In this document: in pieces, positions 52,154 through 61,278 of the stretch
Layout: each line of letters begins with the position of its first letter
Numbering within the stretch: position 1 is the first letter of the stretch
DNA from: Methylobacterium terrae
GTDB lineage: Bacteria; Pseudomonadota; Alphaproteobacteria; Rhizobiales; Beijerinckiaceae
DNA length: 64,000 nt
Assembly: GCF_003173755.1 (NCBI RefSeq)
Contig: NZ_CP029553.1
Span: 5,770,001 to 5,834,000, forward strand
Reading direction: 5' to 3'
Program-made: the position numbers and the translations under genes
The notes under the pieces: model-generated
What the model saw: the letters and a program-made list of their open reading frames with translations, nothing else
The model's database searches: none
Told to the model about the DNA's origin: nothing

Positions 52154-54265
52154 TCACCCCGCCTGCAGCAGCTTCACCGCCGCATCGCGCTCGAACAGGT
52201 AGAGCAGCGCCCGCAACGCCTGGCCCCGCTCGGTCTTGAGCCCCGGATCGCGCTCGACGATCAGCCTCGCATCGTCGCGGGCCGCCACGATCAGGTCGCC
52301 GTCGGCCTCCGGCCGGGCGAGGCGGAAATTGGCGAGGCCCGATTGCCGGGTGCCCAGCACCTCGCCCTCGCCGCGCAGGCGCAAGTCCTCCTCGGCGATG
52401 CGAAAGCCGTCCTCGGTCTCGCGCATCATCTCGAGCCGGGCGCGAGAGACCTGGCCGAGCGGCCCCTTGAACAGGAGGAGGCAGGTCGAGGCGCCCGAGC
52501 CCCGCCCGACCCGGCCGCGCAGCTGGTGCAATTGCGCGAGGCCGAAGCGCTCGGCGTGCTCGATCACCATGACGGTGGCCTGCGGCACGTCCACGCCGAC
52601 CTCGACCACGGTCGTCGAGACCAGGATCTTGGTGTCACCGACGACGAAGCGCTCCATCGCCTCGTCCTTGTCCTTGCCCGGCATCTTGCCGTGGACGAGG
52701 CCGACCGCGTCGCCGAAGCGCTCGCGCAGGCCCGAGAACCGCTCCTCGGCGGCGGCCAGGTCGACGTACTCGGATTCGGCGACGAGCGGGCAGATCCAGT
52801 AGACCCGGTCGCCCTTGGCGAGCGCCCGCTCGAGGCCCAGCGTCACCTCCTCGATCCGGTCGGTCGAGACCAGCACCGTCTTGATCGGCTGGCGGCCGGC
52901 CGGCTTCTCGTCGAGGACCGAGACCTCCATGTCGCCGAAATAGGTCAGCGCGAGGGTGCGGGGGATCGGCGTCGCGGTCATCACCAGGATGTCGACGGCT
53001 TCGCCCTTCCCGCCCAGCGCCAGGCGCTGGTGCACGCCGAAGCGGTGCTGCTCGTCCACCACCGCGAGGCCGAGATCGTGGAACGCCACGTCGTCCTGGA
53101 ACAGCGCGTGGGTGCCGACGACGACGTGGATCGAGCCGTCGGCGAGGCCGGCGAGCGTCGCGCGGCGCTCCGCCACCCGGTCGCGGCCGGTCAGCAGCGC
53201 GAGCGTAAGCCCCGCCGCCTCGACCAGCGGCCTTAAGCGCTCGGCGTGCTGGCGCGCCAGGATCTCGGTCGGCGCCATCATGGCGGCCTGGCGCCCGGCC
53301 TCGATCGCCGAGGCCATGGCGAGCAGCGCCACCGCGGTCTTGCCCGAGCCGACATCGCCCTGGAGCAGCCGCAGCATGCGGCGCTCCGAGCCCATGTCGC
53401 CGCGGATCTCGGCGAGTGCCCGGGTCTGGGCACCGGTGAGGCCGAACGGCAGCGCCGCCTCGATCCGCCGCGACAGGGCCCCGTCGCCGACATTGGTGCG
53501 CCCGGCCGGGCGGTGCATCCGGCTGCGCACCAGCGCCAGCGCCAGCTGCGAGGCGAGCAGCTCGTCGTAGGCGAGGCGGCGCCGGGCCGGGGTCTTCAGG
53601 TCCTCCTCGGTCTCGGCGGCCTCCGCCGGGCGGTGCTCGGTGCGAAGCGCGTTGGCGAAGGCCGGCCAGCCCTGGCGCTCGAGGAAGGCCCGGTCCTGCC
53701 ATTCGGGCAGCACCGGCAGCCGGTCGAGGGCCGAGACCGCGAGCTTGCCGATCGCCCGCGAGGTCAGCCCTTCCGTGGCGCCGTAGATCGGCTCCACCGC
53801 CGGCAGGTCGGCGAGACCCTTCTCGTCGAGGATGCGCGAGGGGTGCACCATCTGGCGAAAGCCGTCCCACAGCTCGATCCGGCCGGAGACGTAGCGGTGG
53901 CTGCCGAGCGGCAGCATCTTCTCGATGCGGGCGCGGGGCAGGTTGAAGAACACCAGGGTGATGTCGCCGGTCTGGTCCTCGACCAGCACCCGGAACGGTT
54001 TGCGGCCCGCACTCTGCGGCGGGCGGTGCGCCACCACCGTGACGCCGAGCGTCACCGGCTCGCCGGGCGGCGCCTCGGCGATCGAGCCGCGCAGCTGCCG
54101 GGCGATGCCGCGCTGGGGCAGATGGAACAGCAGGTCGACCACCCGGGCCGGGCGTTCCGGCGTGCCGACGAGCTTGTCGATCAGCACGGCGACCTTGGGA
54201 CCGGCCCCCGGCAGCACGGTCGCGGGGGCGAACAGGGGATCGAGCAGGGAGGGACGCAGCGACAT
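52154..54265 (-). CDS. recG: ATP-dependent DNA helicase RecG
   Basis: 703 residues. N-terminal wedge (OB) domain with VTLGVTVVAHRPPQSAGRKPFRVLVEDQTGDITLVFFN, then SF2 helicase motifs: LLQGDVGSGKTAVALLAM (Walker A), VVGTHALFQ, VVDEQHRFGVHQRLAL (DEQH), MTATPIPRTLALT, VEVGVDVPQATVMVIEHAERFGLAQLHQLRGRVGRG, and the RecG C-terminal TRG segment. It remodels stalled forks and Holliday junctions. Divergent from sdhE, a neighbourhood shared with many alphaproteobacteria. Confidence 0.95.
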   Translation of the reverse strand: MSLRPSLLDPLFAPATVLPGAGPKVAVLIDKLVGTPERPARVVDLLFHLPQRGIARQLRGSIAEAPPGEPVTLGVTVVAHRPPQSAGRKPFRVLVEDQTGDITLVFFNLPRARIEKMLPLGSHRYVSGRIELWDGFRQMVHPSRILDEKGLADLPAVEPIYGATEGLTSRAIGKLAVSALDRLPVLPEWQDRAFLERQGWPAFANALRTEHRPAEAAETEEDLKTPARRRLAYDELLASQLALALVRSRMHRPAGRTNVGDGALSRRIEAALPFGLTGAQTRALAEIRGDMGSERRMLRLLQGDVGSGKTAVALLAMASAIEAGRQAAMMAPTEILARQHAERLRPLVEAAGLTLALLTGRDRVAERRATLAGLADGSIHVVVGTHALFQDDVAFHDLGLAVVDEQHRFGVHQRLALGGKGEAVDILVMTATPIPRTLALTYFGDMEVSVLDEKPAGRQPIKTVLVSTDRIEEVTLGLERALAKGDRVYWICPLVAESEYVDLAAAEERFSGLRERFGDAVGLVHGKMPGKDKDEAMERFVVGDTKILVSTTVVEVGVDVPQATVMVIEHAERFGLAQLHQLRGRVGRGSGASTCLLLFKGPLGQVSRARLEMMRETEDGFRIAEEDLRLRGEGEVLGTRQSGLANFRLARPEADGDLIVAARDDARLIVERDPGLKTERGQALRALLYLFERDAAVKLLQAG

Positions 54266-54430
54266 CGGGACGGGTGCGGAGGGAATTGTCGGGGCTCTAT
54301 ACAGGACCGCGCCGCGGTTGCGGCCCCGCGGGTGTCGCAGGGCGCGGCGCGTCCCATATCAGTCGAGGGTTTCGCACCCGCGCCCCGGGCGGTAAAGCCG
54401 CTCCGGACCAGCCCGAGGATTTGTCTCGCG

Positions 54431-54727
54431 ATGACCGGCACCACCCGCACCAGCGCCGACCTCGATCCGCGCCGCCGCCGCACCCTCTACCGCTCCTGGC
54501 ACCGGGGCACCCGCGAGATGGACCTGATCATGGGCCGCTTCGCGGATGCCGAGATCGGGACGCTCACGGAGGAGGAACTCGACGATTTCGAGCTCCTGAT
54601 CGAGGTGCCGGACCGCGACCTGTTCCGCTGGATCACCGACGAGGTCGAGGCGCCCTCGAACTACGACACGCCTGTCTATCGCCGGATGAAGGCGTTCCAC
54701 CAGCACGGGGCGCCGGTGGATCTGTGA
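54431..54727 (+). CDS. sdhE: Succinate dehydrogenase FAD assembly factor SdhE
   Basis: 98 residues from ATG 54431. SdhE/Sdh5 fold: RRRTLYRSWHRGTREMDLIMGRFAD, where RGxxE is the conserved flavinylation loop, then LTEEELDDFELLIEVPDRDLFRWIT. It helps attach FAD covalently to SdhA. Placed between recG and mfd; a palindromic repeat separates it from mfd. Confidence 0.9.
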   Translation: MTGTTRTSADLDPRRRRTLYRSWHRGTREMDLIMGRFADAEIGTLTEEELDDFELLIEVPDRDLFRWITDEVEAPSNYDTPVYRRMKAFHQHGAPVDL

Positions 54728-54771
54728 GGCGGTCCTGACTGGAAGACGTTTCAAGGTGAGGCGCGGGCTAT

Positions 54772-54984
54772 CTCCTCTCCCCGCGGGCGGGGAGAGGGTC
54801 GTGTCCCCGTCCAGGGGATGCGACAAGCCCGAGCAGCGAACCGCAGGTTCGCCGCGAGGGTGAGGGGGTGTCTCCGAATGAGGCTCCTCCGGCACCACCC
54901 CCTCACCCTCGCTCCGGCTTTCGCCTCCGCTCGTCACGGCCCCGACGAGGGGGCCGTGGCCTCTCCCCGCCCGCGGGGAGAGGG
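54772..54984. repeat. 213-bp palindromic repeat (MITE/REP-like), copy 2
   Basis: Left end CTCCTCTCCCCGCGGGC (54772-54788), right end GCCCGCGGGGAGAGG (from 54969). Inner inverted pair CGAGGGTGAGGGGG / CCCCCTCACCCTCG as in the copy at 41,260. It fills most of the sdhE-mfd gap, so the mfd promoter must lie within about 95 bp of its start or inside the repeat. Confidence 0.75.
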
Positions 54985-55080
54985 GCAACCGCGCTTCCTC
55001 CTGAAGCGATATGTTCGCCGAAATCCCTCGCCGTTCCTCGACCGGCCCGCCCGCTCGCGTAAAGACCCGCTGAAGACCCG

Positions 55081-58000
55081 ATGGCCAAGCCCGCTCCCAA
55101 GCCCCCCGCCCCGCCCGCAACTCCGAAGAAGCCCCCGGCCGCCCGCTTCGCCCTGCCGAAATCCGCGGCGCTGACCAGGGCCGTGGAGGCGCTGAAGGCC
55201 GGCGACAGCGCGACGCTGGCGCGGGTGCCGGACGGGTTCGACGCCCTGGTGGTGGCCGACCTCGCCCGGGCGCTCGCCCAGGTCTCGGAGGGGCCGGCGG
55301 TGCTGGTCCACGTCGCCCGAGACGGCACCCGCTCGGCGGCCTTCGCCAGCGCGCTCTCCTTCGTGGCGCCCGAGATCGAGGTGATGAGCGTCCCGGCCTG
55401 GGACTGCCAGCCCTACGACCGGATCTCGCCCAACGCAGGCATCGCGGCGCAGCGCATGACGGCCCTGTCGCGGCTTTCCCGCACCCGCTCCTCGGCCGAG
55501 AAGCCGCGCATCCTCGCCACCACGGTCAACGCCCTGGTGCAGCGCGTCCCGCCCAAATCCCGCATCGCCGTCGAGACGTTTTCCGCCGCCCCCGGCAACG
55601 CGCTCGACACCGACCAGATCGTCGCCTGGCTGGAGGCGAACGGCTTCCTGCGCACCGGCACCGTGCGCGACACCGGCGAGTACGCGGTGCGCGGCGGCAT
55701 CATCGATCTGTCGCCGCCCGGCTTGGCGAACCCTGTCCGCCTCGACTTCTTCGGCGACACCCTCGAATCCATCCGCGCCTTCGATCCCGAGACCCAGCGC
55801 ACCATCGGGCAATTGCGCTCCCTCGACCTCGTGCCGATGAGCGAGGTGCAGCTCACCACCGAGACGATCCGGCGCTTCCGCCAGGGCTACGTCACGACCT
55901 TCGGCGCCGCGACCCGCGACGACCGGCTCTACGAGACGATCAGCGAGGGCCGGCGCTATGCCGGCCTCGAGCACTGGATGCCGCTGTTCTACGACCACCT
56001 CGACACGCTGTTCGACTACGTCGCCGGCGTGCCGCTGGTCCTCGACCACCAGGTCGACGACGCGGTCGCCGAGCGCCTGTCCCAGGTGCAGGAATACTAC
56101 GACGCCCGCTGCGAGGCCTTGAAGGAGCGCCAGAGCGGCACCGCCCCCTACAAGCCGTTGAAGCCCGACGCGCTCTACTTGTCACCCAACGAGTGGGCGA
56201 AGCGGATCGAGAGCGCCACCGTCGCCCGCCTCGCCCCCTTCGACGTGCCGGAGGTCTCGGGCCGCAAGCTGATCGACTGCGAGGGCGCGCCCGGCCGCGA
56301 CTTCGCGCCGGAGCGCGCGCAGGAGGGTGTCAACGTCTTCGACGCGGCGGTGGGCCACGTCCGCGACCTGCAGGGCGCCGGCCACCACGTCGTCCTGGCG
56401 GCGTGGTCGGAGGGCTCGCGCGACCGGCTCTGCGGCGTGCTGACCGAGCACGGCCTGCCGAAGCCCAAAAGCATCACCCGCCTCTCCGACATCCTGGCGA
56501 TGAGGCGCGGCCAGGATATCGGCGTCGCGGTCTGGGGCCTGGAGGGCGGGTTCTCCGCCGGCCAGCTCGCCGTGGTGGCGGAGGGCGACATCCTCGGCGA
56601 CCGGCTGGTGCGGCCCAAGCGCAAGGCCAAGCGCCCCCAGGACGTGATCCTGGAGGTGCAGGCGCTGGCCCCCGGCGACCTCGTGGTCCATGCCGATCAC
56701 GGCATCGGCCGGTTCGTCGGCCTCAAGACCGTGACGGCGGCCGGCGCGCCCCACGACTGCCTGGAGATCCAGTACAGCGGCGGCCTGCTGCTGCTGCCGG
56801 TCGAGAACATCGAGCTCCTGACCCGCTACGGCTCGGAGGATGCCGACGTCGCCCTCGACAAGCTCGGCGGCGGGGCCTGGCAGGCGCGCAAGGCCAAGCT
56901 CAAGCGCCGGATCATGGAGATGGCCGGCGCCCTCATCAAGGTCGCGGCCGAGCGGTTCCTGAAGTCGGCGCCCAGGATGGCGCCGCCGGAAGGGACCTAC
57001 GGCGAGTTCGCCGCCCGCTTCCCCTACGAGGAGACCGAGGACCAGGAGGCGGCGATCGCCGCGACGCTCGGCGACCTCACCTCCGGCCGGCCGATGGACC
57101 GGCTGGTCTGCGGCGATGTCGGCTTCGGCAAGACCGAGGTGGCGCTCCGCGCCGCCTTCGTCACGGCGCTGTCGGGCAAGCAGGTGGCGGTGGTGGTGCC
57201 GACCACGCTTCTGGCGCGCCAGCACGCCCGCACCTTCGAGGCGCGGTTCAAGGGCCTGCCGGTCAACGTGGCGCAAGCCTCCCGCTTCGTCGGCAATGCC
57301 GACCTGAAGAAGGTCCGGGAGGGGCTGGCGGACGGCTCTGTCGACATCGTCGTCGGCACCCACGCGCTCTTGGCCAAAAACATCGTCTTCAAGGATCTCG
57401 GCCTCATCATCATCGACGAGGAGCAGCATTTCGGCGTCGCCCACAAGGAGCGGCTGAAGGCGCTGAAATCGGAAGTCCACGTGCTGACGCTGTCGGCGAC
57501 GCCGATCCCGCGCACGCTCCAGCTCGCGATGACCGGGGTGCGCGAACTCTCGATCATCGCGACGCCGCCGGTCGATCGGCTCGCGGTGCGCACCTTCGTG
57601 ATGCCGTTCGATCCACTGTCGATCCGCGAGGCGCTCCTGCGCGAGCGCTATCGCGGCGGCCAGGCCTTCTACGTCGTGCCGCGCATCGAGCACCTGGAGG
57701 AGGTCAAGCGCTTCCTCGACCGCGAGGTGCCGGAGGCCAAGGTGGCGGTGGCCCACGGCCAGATGGCGGCCGGCCAGCTCGAGGACGTGATGACGGCCTT
57801 CTACGAGGGCCAGTACGACATCCTGCTCGCCACCACGATCGTCGAATCCGGCCTCGACATCCCGACCGCCAACACCCTGATCGTCCACCGCGCCGACATG
57901 TTCGGCCTCGCCCAGCTCTACCAGCTGCGCGGCCGCGTCGGCCGCTCCAAGGCCCGGGCCTACGCGCTGTTCACGACGCCCGAGGGCAAGACCCTGACGG

Positions 58001-58683
58001 TGCAGGCGGAACGCCGCCTCTCGGTGCTGCAATCCCTCGACACGCTGGGCGCGGGCTTCCAGCTCGCCAGCCACGACCTCGACATCCGCGGCGCCGGCAA
58101 CCTGCTCGGCGACGAGCAGTCCGGCCACGTCAAGGAGGTCGGCTACGAGCTCTACCAGCAGATGCTGGAGAGCGCGGTGGCGGCGCTCAAGTCCGGCAAC
58201 GCGCTGCCGACCGACGAGCAATGGTCGCCGACCATCGCGCTCGGCGCTCCCGTCACCATGCCGGAGGAGTACGTCTCGGATCTCTCGGTGCGGCTCGGCC
58301 TCTATCGCCGCCTCGCGACGCTCGAGAACGACCGGGAACTCGAGAGCTTCGGCGCCGAGATGATCGACCGCTTCGGCCCGATGCCGCCGGAGGTGGAAGA
58401 GCTCCTGAAGATCGTGACGATCAAGATCCTGTGCCGCGAGACCAACGTCGAGAAGGTCGAGGCCGGCCCGAAGGGCATCGTCATGCACTTCCGCGACCGC
58501 GCCTTCGCCAACCCGGCCAAGCTCGCCGGCTACATCGCCGACCAGCGCTCCTTCGCCAAGGTGCGGCCGGACATGAGCGTGGTGTTCATCCGCGACCTCG
58601 CCACGGTGGCCGAGCGGCTGAAGGAGACGACCGCGATCCTGCGGGATCTGGTGAAGCTGATCACGCGGAAGAAGGCGGCGTGA
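55081..58683 (+). CDS. mfd: Transcription-repair coupling factor Mfd
   Basis: 1200 residues. A Pro/Ala/Lys tail (1-25), UvrB-like module (VPAWDCQPYDRISPN...AQRMTAL), RNA polymerase-interacting domain (LAPGDLVVHADHGIGRFVGL, about 535-555), and SF2 translocase: GDVGFGKTEVALRAAF (about 677), VGTHALLAK, IIDEEQHFGVAHKERLK (about 778), LSATPIPRTLQLAM, and ESGLDIPTANTLIVHRAD, MFGLAQLYQLRGRVGRS; then the TRCF C-terminal domain (VRLGLYRRLATLENDRELESF). It removes stalled RNA polymerase and recruits UvrA. Full length. Confidence 0.96.
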   Translation: MAKPAPKPPAPPATPKKPPAARFALPKSAALTRAVEALKAGDSATLARVPDGFDALVVADLARALAQVSEGPAVLVHVARDGTRSAAFASALSFVAPEIEVMSVPAWDCQPYDRISPNAGIAAQRMTALSRLSRTRSSAEKPRILATTVNALVQRVPPKSRIAVETFSAAPGNALDTDQIVAWLEANGFLRTGTVRDTGEYAVRGGIIDLSPPGLANPVRLDFFGDTLESIRAFDPETQRTIGQLRSLDLVPMSEVQLTTETIRRFRQGYVTTFGAATRDDRLYETISEGRRYAGLEHWMPLFYDHLDTLFDYVAGVPLVLDHQVDDAVAERLSQVQEYYDARCEALKERQSGTAPYKPLKPDALYLSPNEWAKRIESATVARLAPFDVPEVSGRKLIDCEGAPGRDFAPERAQEGVNVFDAAVGHVRDLQGAGHHVVLAAWSEGSRDRLCGVLTEHGLPKPKSITRLSDILAMRRGQDIGVAVWGLEGGFSAGQLAVVAEGDILGDRLVRPKRKAKRPQDVILEVQALAPGDLVVHADHGIGRFVGLKTVTAAGAPHDCLEIQYSGGLLLLPVENIELLTRYGSEDADVALDKLGGGAWQARKAKLKRRIMEMAGALIKVAAERFLKSAPRMAPPEGTYGEFAARFPYEETEDQEAAIAATLGDLTSGRPMDRLVCGDVGFGKTEVALRAAFVTALSGKQVAVVVPTTLLARQHARTFEARFKGLPVNVAQASRFVGNADLKKVREGLADGSVDIVVGTHALLAKNIVFKDLGLIIIDEEQHFGVAHKERLKALKSEVHVLTLSATPIPRTLQLAMTGVRELSIIATPPVDRLAVRTFVMPFDPLSIREALLRERYRGGQAFYVVPRIEHLEEVKRFLDREVPEAKVAVAHGQMAAGQLEDVMTAFYEGQYDILLATTIVESGLDIPTANTLIVHRADMFGLAQLYQLRGRVGRSKARAYALFTTPEGKTLTVQAERRLSVLQSLDTLGAGFQLASHDLDIRGAGNLLGDEQSGHVKEVGYELYQQMLESAVAALKSGNALPTDEQWSPTIALGAPVTMPEEYVSDLSVRLGLYRRLATLENDRELESFGAEMIDRFGPMPPEVEELLKIVTIKILCRETNVEKVEAGPKGIVMHFRDRAFANPAKLAGYIADQRSFAKVRPDMSVVFIRDLATVAERLKETTAILRDLVKLITRKKAA

Positions 58684-58690
58684 GGGGAAT

Positions 58691-58715
58691 GGGGGCGGCT
58701 TCAGGGCCGTCCCCC
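58691..58715 (+). terminator. Hairpin after mfd
   Basis: GGGGGCGGC (58691-58699) pairs with GCCG-T-CCCCC (58706-58715) with one bulged T. No strong T-run. Confidence 0.45.
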
Positions 58716-58802
58716 GTATCCCGCCGGAGGTGTCGCGGGGCGCGGCAACTCCGTAGACTGGCGTTCACGACGGCCCCATATTCGTGCTGTGAAGACGGTA
58801 TC

Positions 58803-59009
58803 ATGAGCGCGACCAAATTCGACATCAGCTACTCGGCTGCCGCCCAGCTCGGCTCGCTCGCATCAGCCGAGAAATCGGCTCTGCAGCGTCTGTTCGCGAG
58901 CGGCGAGATCGAGGATCCGGTGACGACTAGGCCGACCGATGATGGTCGGTTCGTCTCCCGCCTCGGCAGCAAGCTGGTGCTGTGGCGCAGGCTCTCGGCA
59001 GACGGCTGA
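58803..59009 (+). CDS. 68-residue small protein, possibly RelE-like fold
   Basis: ATG 58803. ISYSAAAQLGSLASAEKSALQRLFASGEIEDP, then GRFVSRLGSKLVLWRRLSADG resembles the helix-plus-beta layout of small RelE/ParE-type toxins (final strand pair with GRFVSRLG..LVLWRR). Catalytic residues cannot be assigned and no antitoxin gene is adjacent, so the toxin idea is weak. It ends just where the AT-rich insert begins. Confidence 0.45.
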   Translation: MSATKFDISYSAAAQLGSLASAEKSALQRLFASGEIEDPVTTRPTDDGRFVSRLGSKLVLWRRLSADG

Positions 59010-59176
59010 CCGGAAATTCTCTCGATCGTCGACCAATCGTATGCTCAAACCTGAGCAAACCGCATACCCCGTTTCTCTCAATAGAAGCAATCGAACATGT
59101 TGTTCCGGTCATTATGTATTGATTATATTGAAAAAATAATATATATTATTAACTTTTGATTTAATCATATGTTTTA

Positions 59177-59764
59177 TCATCTATCGCCCGCTTTTTTCTC
59201 AAGGCGGTAAGAGACAGACCCTTCCCTTCGCTGATTTTCTACGCTCTTCCATGCCCATCTTGGAATTTGTGGAGCGTCACGATTAATTTCGTTCAGTCGC
59301 TGACGATAGATTTGAACTCGCTTGACCGCAGCTTCGCATTGGCTAGCGTCGGGAAAATCTGTTTCCCAATTCTTGCAGTCGCGCCACAGTGCATGCAGGC
59401 TCTCTGCAGCATTGCGATGCCGACTAGCAGTCTCGTTGAGGTTGAGAAATGCCGTGAGACCGCTTAGCAAAGATACAATCAAACTCAAGAACACAGGGAT
59501 TCCTACAATGAGCGCTTCAACGATACCAGTGTCCGGTAGGGATGCTTGGGTCCGGCTCGATATAATCTAAGTTAATACAATCGAAAAAAGAGTTGCAGGA
59601 AGACCGAGATAAAATTTATGCACTCGCTCAAGCACTCTGGCAGCATGCCAATGAGCAAGTTTGGAAGACTCTGTATCTTCAAGGTGCCGCAGTACCTCCT
59701 GTTTGACCGCTTCAAAGTGCTTCTCATCAAACGCCACGCTGATCCCCTTTAAATTCGCATTCAA
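59177..59764 (-). pseudogene. SLATT-domain membrane protein interrupted by one amber codon
   Basis: From ATG 59764 the frame reads FDEKHFEAVKQEVLRHLED, AARVLERVHKFYLG, LPATLFSIVLT, then TAG (59567-59569), and continues in the same frame: SLPDTGIVEALIVGIPVFLS, LIVSLLSGLTAFLNLNETAS, RHRNAAESLHALWRDC to 59,177. The helix / two-TM / helix layout with FLNLNETASRHRNAA is the SLATT fold (pore-forming effector of nucleotide-triggered systems). Without the TAG it would be 195 residues. Either disabled, read through, or a sequencing error. Third gene of an overlapping operon; very AT-rich. Confidence 0.65.
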
Positions 59765-60110
59765 AGTGCCGTTTGACGTTTTCGCATCTACATTTTAGTA
59801 AATTCAATTGCGTCTTGTTTATCGAAAAATTTTCGTCCCACTCCGCCATAGTGCCAATGAGATGTGCAAACATTAGATCAGAATGAAAATTCCCAAGTCC
59901 TAAGTCTGATGTTGCTAGTACGAGTGCTTTGCGCGTGCTGGTATATCTGATATTTCGTAGAGAAAGTTGAGAAAATATAAATGTTCGAAGGGCGACCCAT
60001 TGCATTGCTGCCGCTTGTTCCAAGAGCCCAGCGTTCTCAATAGCAAGCGCAGCTTTTAGTTGGTTGGCGGACAGGCGCTGCTTTGCATAAAATTCAGATT
60101 GATCTACCAT
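59727..60110 (-). CDS. Helical HEPN-like protein of the NTase-SLATT operon
   Basis: 127 residues from ATG 60110; its start overlaps the nucleotidyltransferase stop by 17 bp and its end overlaps the SLATT start by 38 bp. It is all helical: YAKQRLSANQLKAALAIENAGLLEQ and AAMQWVALRTFIFSQL resemble the first helices of HEPN/MNT-partner proteins, but the RNase motif R-x4-6-H is not evident. Known MNT-HEPN pairs suggest it is the partner of the upstream NTase. Function is inferred from context. Confidence 0.55.
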   Translation of the reverse strand: MVDQSEFYAKQRLSANQLKAALAIENAGLLEQAAAMQWVALRTFIFSQLSLRNIRYTSTRKALVLATSDLGLGNFHSDLMFAHLIGTMAEWDENFSINKTQLNLLKCRCENVKRHFECEFKGDQRGV

Positions 60111-60420
60111 TGAGGCGTATATTCTGAATGAATTGCGATTTGTTGTCGTTGAAATGGCTAATATTAATTGGGAAGCAGCTGATTAGTAAGCCGGTCCTGG
60201 CCGTCAGATTTGCCAGCGTCGGAGCTAAGGCGCTGGTTGCATCAAAAACTTCGATATCATCTGGAATGATTGCAGCGATATCAACATCTCCGGGAGATTC
60301 GCTGATTTCCGAAGATCCAAATATTATTATTTCCTGAGCGCAGGGCAGGGTCGCTTTAAGCTCCATCCCTATTTCAAGAAGGGTTTTGTCTATCGGACTT
60401 ACCAAGATAGTTTCCGCCAC
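60094..60420 (-). CDS. Minimal nucleotidyltransferase (Pol-beta / MNT type)
   Basis: 108 residues from GTG 60420, with GGGAG upstream; a longer frame from GTG 60471 is less likely. The core is CAQEIIIFGSSEISESPGDVDIAAIIPDD, the GS-x-D-x-D active site (Asp of DVDI), and it ends FIQNIRLNGRSI as MNT proteins do. Such enzymes add nucleotides to partner proteins (MNT antitoxins) or tRNAs; in SLATT operons they may make or sense a nucleotide signal. First gene of the AT-rich three-gene operon. Confidence 0.65.
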   Translation of the reverse strand: MAETILVSPIDKTLLEIGMELKATLPCAQEIIIFGSSEISESPGDVDIAAIIPDDIEVFDATSALAPTLANLTARTGLLISCFPINISHFNDNKSQFIQNIRLNGRSI

Positions 60421-60642
60421 GGTGCTCTCCCAAGCTCTGCCGGCTGGATATGTCAGGCTACCAGCCCGCACAGCCCACGTCGCCTGGAAATTTGGTTCAC
60501 ATTGGCATCAAATAGAAACTTCCGCACGCAGCCCGCAGCATGGTCAAACTGAAAGCGGAAGATAATTAGATACAGGCAGGGGTCGGCGTAGACACCTAGA
60601 TCGGCAGAGATCGTCCGCGATCCCGTGCCCGTCACCCGCCCC

Positions 60643-61143
60643 CTACCGCGGCCCCACCTGCGGCATCTTCACGATCTTCCCATCGGGCAAGATGATGTCC
60701 CCGGGGCTCTGCCCCGCCTCGCACGGGCCCAGATAGGTGGCGTCGATCACCATCTTGCGCCGGACGGGCTCCTTCATGTTGGGGATGCCGGTCAGCGTCG
60801 TGTCCACGTCCATGTGGACCTTGCTGGCGAAGTCGCCGGTGATCACGCTGGTGCCGGAGGCCGAGATCGGCCCGATCTTGCACTCGGTCTCGCCCGTGTA
60901 GCCGGTGCTCGTCCTGGTGAAGATGCGCTTGGAGCACTGCCCGCCGCCGAGCGCGCCTTGAGCGAGCTGGTCCGTCTTCTCGTCGATGCACTGGCGGGCG
61001 GTCGTGTTGCCCTCCGCCGAGACGGTCTTGCTCTCCCACAGGCCGGCCTTGCGCGCCGGCAGGGTGTCGGCGGACAGGGGGCTGGCCGCGGAAAGGGCGA
61101 GGCCGAATCCGACGAGTCCGCCACCGATGAGACGCACGGGCAT
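60643..61143 (-). CDS. Exported DUF3617 protein
   Basis: 166 residues from ATG 61143. Signal peptide (LIGGGLVGFGLALSAASPLSAD). DUF3617 pattern: PARKAGLWESKTVSAEG, RQCIDEKTDQLAQG, CSKRIFTRTSTGYTGETECKIG, VHMDVDTTLTG and ATYLGPCEAGQSPGDIILPDG. Cys pairs suggest disulfides in the periplasm. Function unknown; the family is common in Rhizobiales. Confidence 0.8.
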   Translation of the reverse strand: MPVRLIGGGLVGFGLALSAASPLSADTLPARKAGLWESKTVSAEGNTTARQCIDEKTDQLAQGALGGGQCSKRIFTRTSTGYTGETECKIGPISASGTSVITGDFASKVHMDVDTTLTGIPNMKEPVRRKMVIDATYLGPCEAGQSPGDIILPDGKIVKMPQVGPR

Positions 61144-61278
61144 GAAGCCTCCCTTGAGCCGCGCGGCTCCCCGGCCGCCTCCGCGGAGGACTAGCCCAGG
61201 TGGCCTAGGCTCTCAAGGTCGGGCGGGGCCGAAGCCCCCCGCCCGGGCGGTCACGGGCCGGCCGACCCCCTCCCCCGA

